A stretch of DNA of 64,000 nucleotides from Macrostomum hystrix (Eukaryota; Platyhelminthes; Macrostomidae): the NCBI GenBank assembly GCA_950097015.1, contig CATNEN010000039.1, positions 20,391,501-20,455,500 of the forward strand, written 5' to 3'. Under the pieces are notes generated by a model. It had not been told where the DNA came from. It made no database searches and saw nothing but the letters and a program-made list of their open reading frames with translations. The first letter of the stretch is position 1, and every line of letters begins with the position of its first letter. This document shows, piece by piece, positions 45,301 to 57,300 of the stretch. The position numbers were made by a program, and so were the translations under genes.

Positions 45301-48300
45301 ACTCTGCATCGTCGAGACATTTGTCGAATCTTGCGAATCTTGTCGACCCTGGTGTCAAATAAATTTATTCTATATAAAGCTCTTTTTGACAAATCCATAC
45401 CGGTTCAAAAGTGATACATTCAAAATAGAAACAATACAGTATAAAAAACAAAGGAAGCCGACTTTATTAAGTGATAAACTTTTGTGGGCAGAAAATGTTC
45501 GCCTTTTTGTGGTTTTTGCGACCAGACACCCCGATGAGAATAGTTGACTAACTCAAAGACACAGGTGTTTTGTGATTCTGGAAGTTGTTTTATCAGATGG
45601 AGTGGAAAATTTTAGCCCTAGTTCTGTATTTTCATGGAGATTGGTTGAATATGTTGAGAGATTCAGAAGCAAAGAAAAAATGTGGGTATTTGAAATATAC
45701 CCATTCCTTCTACCATTAAGTACTGCATTGTCCCATATCCGTCTCGTTTTTGCTTTAGTCCATCATATCGTACAGACATTTACAGACCTGATTAAATGGT
45801 TTTTACGAAGATGACGAGTTTCAGGTGCTTTAAGGACCTTTAAAATTCTAAATCGTGATCACTGCAGGCTGTGCACTGCCATTGTTCAGCATTAATGACG
45901 GCCAGTTGGGTGTGCGATTCGAGGCTTCCAGCAGCAACTATCGCAGGAATGCCAACTATTCAATTGTCGGAGCAGCTTCCGAGTATTCCGGTACTTAATT
46001 TTCTACGTCATGTTTCTTTAGTTTATTTTTATTATAATACCTGCCCCGATTGGGCCAGATGTGCAGCCAACAGCACAGCCGCAGCTATTGCGTCGCATCT
46101 GACCAGCTGGGTGAACTGAAGCAATGCAGAGTTAAGTGTCTTGCTAAAGGACACAAACTGTTCCAGTGGAGTCGGGAATCAAACCCCCGACCTTCAAGTC
46201 GCGAGACCGACGCTCTAACTCCTAGGCTACAACCTCCTGTAGCCTATTGGTTGGCTTCTTTTGACTTATCTAACAATTTCTTGTGACGAGAGTTTCAACT
46301 ATATTTTTGAGTTTTAACTAAGAGCTGGAAAATGCAAAAGAAACACAATTCAACTGCTAATTAAACCTGTCAGATCATCTGAAGTGCACTGTTGCCGGAG
46401 CTGACTATAAGTACTACGACTACGGAGTAACAATGACGGGTTCAGGTCGAGCTTGCAGAGCTCGCACAGGAACCTATTCTGCGTACAATCGTTCCTGCAT
46501 TACAGGTAAAACCAATGTCGTTTAAAAAGAGAGAATACTCAATTGATAGCACTTTCTTCTCAACTTAGTCTCAATTCATCGAGATAGAATGAATACAGAA
46601 ACTTCGAGATATTCTGCGCCCCTTTCCACCACTGCCATCTCTGGCTTTAATCACGCACATTTCCATATAAGGACATCGGATCGTGGGAGTCAAACGCTCA
46701 ACCCCAAGCCTAATTGGCGACGCTAACCTTAGAAAAAATTAATATCAAAGTCATGCGGAACTGTCAACAGACTAGAAAAACAAATCTCATCAATAGGCAC
46801 AGGGCGAACTCTGAATGAGAGCTCCTAAGACAATGGAATCCGAGGGTTGAAAAATCTGCTAAGTTCTGTCATTTATAATACAGGTTTCACAGAGATTTCT
46901 CCAGGGAAAAGTACCTAACAATTATCTGTAACCCAGAACAAGGGCGTACAATGTCCCGATTTCGTATGAGAAAAATACTTACACGTGGATCAACAACACC
47001 GCGTGTGAAACAAAATATTTTAGGCTAAAATATTTCGTTTTTTATTAAAAGAACAGTTTGCTCGATTTTTCGCACTCTACTGTATGCTTCTGTCACTTTA
47101 ATCGCCCATTATATTTCAAATCAACTACAATACACTTGCACATTTCAGTAACAGCAGCAGTAACAACCAACTGTCAGGCGCAAGGATCGGCGACAACAGA
47201 AAACTGTCACCCAAACTTCGATCAACTACTGTGCGGTTAGTACAGCTACCAGCAATGTACCGCTCGTGTTATTTGCTTATTTGAAATTTTTAATTACTAA
47301 TGAACACCAAATTTTATTCACTTATAGTTCCCAATTTCAAGCCACCGACGGACCTGTACTCAACAAGAGAGTTTTCAATAACATCACAAAAGGTTTTCTA
47401 CTACAACGACGTTCGCATCAGTAGCCCGACATTCAGTTTGGATAAAGTAACGCTAAATACAGGAGCAATATCGACTGCTACTCCTTCTCAGTATTGGCGT
47501 TTGGTTGTAGATTTGAAGTCCAATCATCACGTACTGTCGGGTGAAATAGTATTAACAACGGGAAGCAGTGAGTAGCGAAAATAGCTTTTTCTTTGTTTTA
47601 ATGTGTATAAAAACACAGTGCGACTTGACAGTTAGAAGAGAGATCAATATAGACAAAGCGAATTTGAGCAGTTTAAGAATCAATAAAATTCAGAAAGAAC
47701 TGACAACCCTTCGGCGAGGTTTCCCCTAAACTATGCCCCTAAATTTGTGGGGTGAAGGGGTGATTTGTAGGGACAGCTGTTCAGTCCATTGACTGGGGAG
47801 GCTGCCACACTTGACAGTAAAAATACCACGTTTTTTCCCACCCGTTGAAAAGATCACCTGTGTATTTTAAATACCCACTGCCTAATTCACGATAGCTCCC
47901 AAACCGAATGACCAATTTTGTGAAAGTCCACCATCTGAATCAAAATTTTCCGACCTTTACGATGAACTAACTTTTAAAGCCGACCAAGTCAGAATCGTCG
48001 AGATATTCAGCGATACTTGTCTAAGACCCTGGTGACAAAGACAACTGACATTGCTGTGTATACACGTCTATGGCGAATCCATATTTGGTTCAAAAATGAA
48101 AAAATTAGCAATTTAATCAATCCAAAATAGTAAAAATAAATAGCTGACATGGTTGAATGATGAAAATTTGTGAGCAGAAAACCCAGACACCAGACTACCA
48201 GAAGACAATCGTTAATTATCTCGACGATGCAAATACTTTGTGATTCTGGAAGTTGTTTAATCGGATAGAGCGGAAAATGTTATCTCGTGTTCTGGATTTT

Positions 48301-51300
48301 CGTGACGATTGGTTGAATATTTTAGGATATATAGAAAAATGAAAAAAGGTATTTGAAATACCCCGTGGTCCTTCTACTGTTAACGTACCACACTTTCTTA
48401 AAAATTCCAATAAAAAATCATTTCAGAATTGAATAACTTCTCCGTGAGAGTCAACTCTGATTGGAACATCAGCTCGGGTGAGTTGGCCTTCGAGGCTTGG
48501 CCTGTGTGCTACACCTACAACCTGCCGGAAGTGGCCTCCTCACCGCTGAGATTCTGGTGCGAACAGACACTAGCCGGTCGCTATGTAGCTTTCCTTCAAG
48601 GCGTTCAAATTGGTAGGCTCTCCATAACTTCCTTGCAACTGCACGCTGAGGAAGGTGGGTCAGAGCTTGTACTTTTAACTTGCTAATATAGTCTAGTTCA
48701 TTTGAGCTGTTATATTAATTTTGTTCGAGCTTTTGTGTTATTGATCAGTCATTTGACCCCCGCAGAGAAATTCGAAGAAACGGGCACTTTTCCCTCCCTA
48801 ATCCGTCGCGTTCCGGCTAAAGTGATGAGTTCAGACTCTGTGAAGCTGAACAACTCGCTAACAATGTCCGCTCGGCTGAGAAATTCTGGCCTAAAGCTGT
48901 GGCTCACGAATCAGTACGAGCACGCGGATATTCTCAATGCGGTGAGTGTCTGAAAGATTGCAATATACACGTAGAGCTGCTGACTGAGGTCGCTCTAAAA
49001 CTAATGATTGCTTTCGAAATTAACAGCCCCGTTGGGAGATTTCAATTAGTGGCAATGGCTCAGCCGCATTCGTCAGCGAGGCAGTTGTTCGCACCGGCGA
49101 CGCCACCAGTCCAAACACACTGTCCGCCATGATGCAGTCCAGTCCTAGCGGTCCTGTAGCTGTCATCACGGACGATTATCAGATTGTGCAACTAGTTTGG
49201 ACTCAGTCAGGCATCAATGTCAGCATAGCCGGGTCCCGGCTCGCCAGTTTGACTGTGACAAATCCTATCTATACGCTGGATTTAAGAACGATTGGTTACA
49301 CAACTCTCGGCGACGACTCGGAGGACACTAGAGCGCACGTTATGTTCGACTTTCCGAGTAAACCTTGGCACTAGTTTTGTCTTATAGGCGTGCAGTATAG
49401 AATCAGTGTCCTGCATTTAGATTTCGGCCATTCCTTTCAGATGATAGACAGCTTGGCATTTGGTCTCCAATGGGCGTTCTGGATTTTCCATCAGTGTGCG
49501 CATCATACATGCAATATATTCAGGTATGATTAGCTTAATAATAATCATAATAATTAAAGGAGAGCTGCAAGCAATGACACATCATTTGGTGACACTAGAT
49601 CCGCAGACAGTGAGGAGGCAATTCTGCCCATTCCGCTGACGCCTGAGCACACACAATGACAGATACCGTACGCAGGCATACGCTCACACAGGTGTGTACA
49701 TCTGCCTTGACTTTCTCATCGTCAGGCAGTGTACACTCTCACTGTGCCTTGGAGGTTGGCCCTCAAGGGCTTAAATTGCACGACAAGCCCCCAAGCCTTC
49801 TCTCCGCGGCTGCGCCCAAAATGAATGTGGCCTCGCCGCGGAATCGAACTTAGGGACCGTGTTGCGAGAGGCAAATGCCTTAACGGCTCAACCACCGACC
49901 TCCGGTATGATTAGCTTACTGAAACGATGCCTTTAATTCTAACATTCATAGCTCGTCGATAAATATGTAAATGACACTAATAGGGCCGGATGTACAGCTA
50001 GTGGCACATTATCCGTCGCTTCCAAAGGCTGTGTACAGCTGTACAGTCCGTGGACTGGGGAAGCCAATCAGACCTAAAGTTGTCCCTCACACTAATATCT
50101 AACCCAGCTTTAGACAGAGATTAGAACTATGATACCTTGTACCTGTTGTAAAGGCGGTAGCTTACTACAAAAGCAAAGTTCTTGTAAACTTTTACTTAAA
50201 TATGAAATAAAAGTAAAAAACTGATTTTAGGCCAAATTTACGAAGTCTGTCACAGTGTTTGTGCTAGCCATCCAGGGTGGTACGGACAGATCACTTGGAT
50301 ATTTGCAATATCCAAAGTATCTATCAGTCTCCTATTCAACTGATGGAGAATCGTTCACCCCGTTTGTCTTGGTGAGTCTGATGCTCAATGGAATGCCAAC
50401 TGATTGATTATTTTGATAAAAAGCAGTAATAAATAAACATAATTGCAGAAATTTCTGGGTGCTCGCAAGCCTACTTACACATCATTTCACGGCTTCTATC
50501 CTGAGATATTTGGCAGAGCGTTTCGCATGTACGCCAACACATTTCACTACCGATGGGAGTCCCGATGGATGCTGTACGGCTGTCTGTCCAGTATGAGGCT
50601 TCACTTTTACTCATAGACAGTTGAATGATAATGTCTAGTGTTTTTACGTCTAAAAGAACAATCTTATACTTTCTAGATCGCACAGCTTATCGGCCGCCTC
50701 CAGTGCTGATGTCGCAGTACCTCGCATTGGTAAGCAGCGACCCGAACAACGCAAAATACCTCACCGATGGTAAAAGAGGTCCTTTAACATTATCGTGGTC
50801 AGCTAATAGTGCTCAACCGTGGATAGCCGTTGACTTTGTCTCCCGAAGATACATCGAATTTGCACTGATTTTCGGCTACAGTCTTTATCAACACAGTGAG
50901 TGTGATGCAGATCAAAATTATAATTTAACAGTTAACAATGAGCAATGAAATATTTTTTAGACCTAGCGGCAAACGAAAGGAATGTATATTCGGCAATATT
51001 TGCTACTAACCAATCAACATACTCGGAAGCCACTTCCGTGTTGGTCTCTCGAAACTTCTTCACTGCCCTGAAGCAGCCATGGCGAGCCAATGTAGGCCTG
51101 GTGAGTTACATGAATTTTATAAACAGTAGAAAGACCTCCTGTGTATTTTAAACACCAACTGCCTAATTCACGATAGCTCCCAACCCGAATGACCGATTTT
51201 CGTGAAAGTCCACCATCAAAATAAACATTTTCCGCCCTTTACAATGAACTAACTTTCAAAGCCGTCCGAGTCTTGACTTACTTGACTTAGCTGCAGGGGG

Positions 51301-54300
51301 CATCCTTCGGATGCAGCGGCGAGGCATTGCCACCCATTCCATTAGCCCCTGGCGACCACCGGCAACTAAAGCTGCGGTGTCGCGCAGGGGGATCCGGTGA
51401 TGCCGGCGTCCACAGCGCGGTCCTCCTCCGGAGAGTTCAGGAGGTGGAGAGTCGCTCGCTCGGTGGGGCGTCCGAGTCATCATCGTCGAGATATTCAGCG
51501 ATACTTGTCGAAGACCCTGGTGACAAGAGCAACTGAAATCACTTTGTATAAACGTCTATGGCGAATCCATTTTTGGTTCAAAAATGAAAAAATTAGCAAT
51601 TTAATGAATCCAAAGTATTCAAAATGATAGCTGCTGACATGTTTACACGATGAAGTTATGAGAACAGAAAATTATGCCACATTGCCGGTTTTTGCCACCA
51701 GGCGAGAATCGTTGAATATCTTGACGATGCCGATGTTTTATAATTCTGAAAACCGTTTTTTCGGATAGAGCGGAAAATTCTAGCCAGTTTTCCAGATTTT
51801 CAAGTCGTTTTGTTGGATATTTTGGGATATACAGAGAAAAAAGAAATATGTGTGTATTTTAAACTGCTAAATATTGAATACCCAATTTTATTCAACTAAT
51901 CCGATATGCTTTTATAAAAAACAGGTGGCCAGAATGTTGGGACTGGCAAAGACTAACGTCAGTCTGTGTGCGCCGAACTGTCGACTTCAACTGATTGAGA
52001 TTGAAGTATACGGCAATCCTCTAAGTACGAACAATTTTTATCACAAATTACTATAAAAATGCCTTCGTTTTTAGAGAGTAGTTTTTTATCGAGTTAACTA
52101 CGAGTATATTCTATTTGGTTTGAGTATAGCCACTAGCACTAGTGACTCATATCACTCCAACTGCAATCAAGTGGTACAAGGACAGTAAGTCATTTATTTA
52201 AAGTGGTAAAACCAATAGCTCATCGCTGTTGGAATTCTCTCAATTGAGTCTCACTTTGCAGCATTTTGTAATTTTGTATAAAAAAATTGTCCAGATAGCA
52301 CAACTTCTTGGCGCTTTAAATGCCCCTTCAAGTTTAGCGTTGCTACGTGATACTCTTTGTGATTGCTTTGCCAATGATTATTATGAATCTAACTGCTTAG
52401 GAAAATAATATTTGCCTTAATCTTGTCATTTATTTGTGACGATCTTTTACTAAGCTAGGTGTCTGATTTTTTCTGCATAGATGTCACAGGCTCGAGCACT
52501 CCACGAGCTTACGACGTGGCAATCGGTCTTGGAAGTCGCTTTCCCGCCACCGGTGTGCAACACGGCGACGTTGGCAGCCTGTGCGACTTCTGCGCTGACA
52601 TGTACTCCCTGCCGCTGAACTTTCCTGGCGATGAGAGTTTTCACCACACCTTTATCAATCCGGATAGCAGTCAGTTCATGCTGTTCCTTCCACACACCTA
52701 TGCTCTAACTGGCCTGCTAATCAGAGGTGGATTCAAGAGGCTCGAGAGCGGCTCCCTGCATGGCATGGTAACCAGCTTCCGGCTGTCCTACTCGGCTACT
52801 GGAGGCAGCGATCGTCTCATGCCGTTTAATGACCTTCAGGACGGGTCAATAGTAAGCAGGGCAATTTGCTCTGCAGTTGAACTAAAAATGACTAGGATAA
52901 ATATCCCGATGTTTTCTGGTTTTGCAGTTAGCCCAGCTGCATTAATAAATAAACAAAGGCAATTCACGAGGGCTAGAGATGACTTGCTAACTGCAGCCAG
53001 TGGGGGGTAGACGTATTCTGAATATTTCACCCCAACCTCTGGGTAAAAATGGGTAACTCACGTTATGCCTTCTGCTAGCTAGTTTGACCCGTCACCGTTG
53101 AGCTACTTAAAAACACACAAATGCTTTGGGATAAAATTATCAAATGAGCATAGAAACAATGGAACCGGAAAGCAATAGCCTGATATATTACGCATACCGT
53201 AATAAAAAAATTGTTGGAGGACTGCGGGCAAGGGCACATCATTTGGTGACACTAGACACGCAGCTAGCGAGGAGGCAATTCTGCCCATTTCGCTGTCTCC
53301 TGAGCACATACGCACACAGATACTTTACGCAGGCATACGCTCACACAGGTGAGTACATCTGCCCTGGCTTTCTCATCGTCAGACAGTGTACACTTCACTG
53401 TGTCTAGGAGTTTGGCCCCATATTAATGTGGCCTCGCTGCCGAATCGAGCTCAGGGACCTTGGCGCGAGAGAAAAACGCGTTAACCGCTCAGCCACTCAC
53501 CCCCAATAGTATAATTAGTAATGCATTACCGTTTTCACTTAACCTCGAGTCAGAAGCAAGACTTGTTACTAATAAAAGTCAAGAAAAACCGCCGATATTA
53601 CTTTAGGTTACACTTCCTGGGCCAGACAACTACGTGGAGACATCACGCGTCAATTTTCAACGATCAATTTTGGCTAAGCTGGTCAAGTTGGAACTGCCGA
53701 GCTTTTGCAATAGGAGACAACTTAAAATGGACCTGATTGGGTACCCAAACGACCTGTGTAAGTGAATCTACCTAGAAAAATGATGTTGGATAGGAGGGCT
53801 GTGGGCACTGGCACCTATATTAGTATGCATCTGCTTTGACTTTTTCATTGTCAAGCAGAGTGTACTCTTACTTGTTTCGGTTGACCCTCAACAGCGAAAA
53901 TTGCGCGAAAAGCCACCAAGCTTTCTCTCCGCGGCGGTGACCCAAACGAATGTGGCCCCGCCGCGGAAAGGAGCTCAGGGACCTTAATGGGAGAGACAAA
54001 TGCGTCAACCACTCTGCCACTCACTATCTCTGAAAATCAAGTTAACAAGCACTTAATAAACAAACAAAAAACATATTTTTAGCTGCAGCAATTATCAATG
54101 ATCTCACCGTGTCTCAAACGGATGCAACTACCCTGCTTGTCAAGTTTGGCTCATTCTACCACATAAACAGCATTGTCGTTAACAGAACTGCCGGCTCCTA
54201 CCTCAGCTTTTACATAATCTTTACGGAAGTTGACGGAGAGGCAAACTTTACACTACAATTACAGGGAGACGTCTGGATGGTAACTGGTTTTTCTTATTCA

Positions 54301-57300
54301 GATCAAACGTTGATTGATAGCTGAAATACTTGATTACGGAGCTTTTAAATTAAATTTCCTGCTTTTGATTTAAAATTACAGTTCGAAACGAGAGACTCTC
54401 AAGCTACGTTCGAGTTTCCTATCCTTCTGGCCCCTTTAAGCTTACAAATTAAAACTGTCAACGGCTCGCTGACGCCTCAGGAGGTGTCATTCTTGGGCAA
54501 GCAATCCGAGCCTTGCCCGCCCGGATTCGTGCCCATGGGTGACTCCTGTATCCACCTGGGCCCAGTGACTGCTCTGAGAGAGTCGGCACGTCGTGTCTGT
54601 CGCTCCTTCGTCTGGGCTGGTGGCAGGGGCGACCTGCTGATGCTCAAGGATGCGTCTGTAATGAGCTACCTGGCTGCTTCGTGAGTACTTGCACATCAGT
54701 CATTGTGCCTCTTTCAAATACCCACTGCCTACTTCATTATAGCTCCCAAACCGAATGACAGATTTGCTTGAAAGTCCTCAATATGGATCGAAATTTTCCG
54801 CCCTTGTACGATTAAAAACTTTCAATTCAGCGGTTCTTGTCCAAGGCCCTGGTGACAAGAACATTAACTAACATTGCTCAGTGAAAACCTCAGTGAATGG
54901 CGAATCCGTATTTTTTTAATATAATAAGTGTCAATAATAAACAATACAATGCAATCAACAATAGATAGCTGACATGGTTGAATGATGAAATTTTGTGAGC
55001 TGAAAAGCTGTGCCTATAATAATCGTTTTTTTCACAAGACACCTCGCTAAGAATCGTTGAATGTCTCGACGATGCTGATGTTTTGTGATTGTAAAAATTG
55101 TTTCGACGGATTAATATGGATTTTCATTGCGACTTTTTTACTTTATTAGATTCAGACAAAAGAATGAAGGTATTTAAAATATTTTAAATGGTCCTTCTAC
55201 TGCTGAGGTTGTCAGATTCATTGAGAACATCATCATGTACTCGTATTAATTACAGCATCTCATTTTTAATTCGTAGCGTCGATTACCTTCTTCACGTTGG
55301 GATTGTGAGGAACGGAACCGACTGGTTCTGGCTTGACGGCAGCCCGGTGCCCAGCAGCCACTGGAGGCTGGGTCAGCCGGGGGATGTCTATGGTCTGTGG
55401 AGCACCAGCCAGGCAGCTCTGGTGGCAGCGGCAAGCGGAGAGCAGCGAATGTTCGCCTGCCAGTTACCACAGGCGTCGCAAGGCATAAGTAGGTTAAAGT
55501 ATGAATGACAGATTTTTCCAGATATTTTGATAAGTCGATTTGTCGTCTACATGCAATACTTAATTGAAGTATTGAAGTATCTAAATCTCGCGAACCTCCT
55601 GACACAACGCGATTGAATGATGCGAAGAAATCAAGCGTTTCACAACACCCTTGTGTTACTTGGTCGTAAAAACAAAAACATAGTGTTTGTACCGATTTCT
55701 AGTTACCCGAACTCTACAAGTGGGTCACGTGACCTTCTCGGACCAGCGCTCTAGCATTGGCGGAAACTTCGGATTGGCCTGCGTAGCCCAGAGCAGCCCT
55801 GGCACAAGCCGGTCCCAGCAACTGCTGTACAATCGAGTGCACCTGTTGGACGAGACGCTCAGCCGCTTCAGCATCAGTCACGTGCAGTCAAGCTCGACAG
55901 CCATCTTCTCCTGCAGCGTCACCAGCGACCTGCTGAGCGGAGCGGCTGACGCAAGCATTCGCACCATCTCGACTGTCCCTGTGGATAAAGGTGAACTCAG
56001 TGTGCCGCAAAGTTTCGCAAATTCAATATTGGAACAATTGTAATGGGAGGTTGCTAACTAAAATGCATTGAAATTTTAGGTTGTTTTCAGCCTCTTCTGG
56101 GACAATCAAGTGCGGCGCAGGTGACAGGTTTTCCTTTCTCTGCCTCGTTCTTTGACGCATCGAATGCGCACCTTGGCAGTGAGATGCGACTGCGACGTAA
56201 GTTATTTTGCTTGTTAGTGATGTAAAATGTGAATTTGAGATACATTGAAGTATCTAGCAACTCTGCGACCAACCATTATCTGTTTCATCTAGACAACTGT
56301 CTGATAGTCCAGGGCGACAGGGAAAACTATGTCTATCCGGTGAACGTCACAGCCTACGGTCGCGTGTGCATTAGCACAGACTCAGCTGGCTCCAAGAGGG
56401 ACTACAAGAATTACTGCATCAGTAGTAAGTTGCACAGTTATGATTTAACTGCACAGAAGAGCCGTCGGTGTATTACTTTATTTATCAATTAATAAATTAA
56501 TTAACTAATCAATATTGGCAGGTAATTAAAAGAGCAAGTAAATTCAAGCATAAAAATAAACTAAATTAATGACAAAGACTATTTTTTTTAATTTACCACC
56601 AAAACAATTTGAATTCATTGCCTTTATCTATAATGTTGCTGAGATAATCCGCTATCTTCTGTAATGCTAAGTGGGACACTTTTCCTTCCACTTATTCCTT
56701 AAGCACTTTCAAAACTTTTTGCGAAAACAAAAGTACTCGTATTTTCTTTAAAGTCTATTTCTACGTAATACTTGTTGGCCAAATGCATTCAAAGAGGAAG
56801 TGGACCTCATTTCTACTTAGTTTTGTCACTTTGGCCAAGTCCTGCTTTCAAAGTGCACTTTTGGACTAGTAGTTCAAAGCGTCTCGCAGGTCTCTAGTCG
56901 CGCTGGTGGTTGTCCAGAAGATAGTGGGATATTGTTCGCCAGTATTTTATAAAATAATAAGTACTCACAGAGTTAGGCATAAAAAGTTGATTTCTATTTG
57001 ATATTTTAGAGCTCTGTAAATACGATTTTTTCGTTTCCTCCCAGCTACCCCAACAGAGGCGCCGTTCTGCAATGTCGATGCGTTGAACACAAGGCAGAGC
57101 TGCATTCTGCACAACTGCTGTAAGTGCTAGCCAGGGACTATTCAAGTAATGTATATATACTCAAGTATACGTACTCAAGTATCTACTTAAGTTGTCCTTG
57201 GTGCTAGCATAAGCCAATTACTTGTTATGCGCAGCGAGGGACTCAAGTTTTTACACTTAAATGATAAACCTTGCAGTGCATAACTATAATCCCTGGAACA

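Larger units (their letters stand above)
49441..50590 (+). other. Unit 1: F5/8C domain C-terminal part
   Basis: Exons 49441-49523, 50231-50371 and 50449-50590. Landmarks [26 protein letters not shown] and RWMLYGC match the discoidin core (S-x-DG..W/F and the final L-x-GC). Confidence 0.75.
50677..52024 (+). other. Unit 1: F-type-lectin-like domain
   Basis: Exons 50677-50895 ([24 protein letters not shown]), 50961-51100 and 51925-52024 ([14 protein letters not shown]). The xVDG...PWW/I-x-VD...E-I-EVYG order is the fucolectin pattern. Its counterpart is 61590-63611. Confidence 0.6.
52481..54500 (+). other. Unit 2: two F5/8C-like modules
   Basis: Exons 52481-52851, 53607-53757 (ends [12 protein letters not shown]), 54083-54279 and the first part of 54382-54680. 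Same order as 39502-41522 with the same IGYP ending. Confidence 0.65.
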
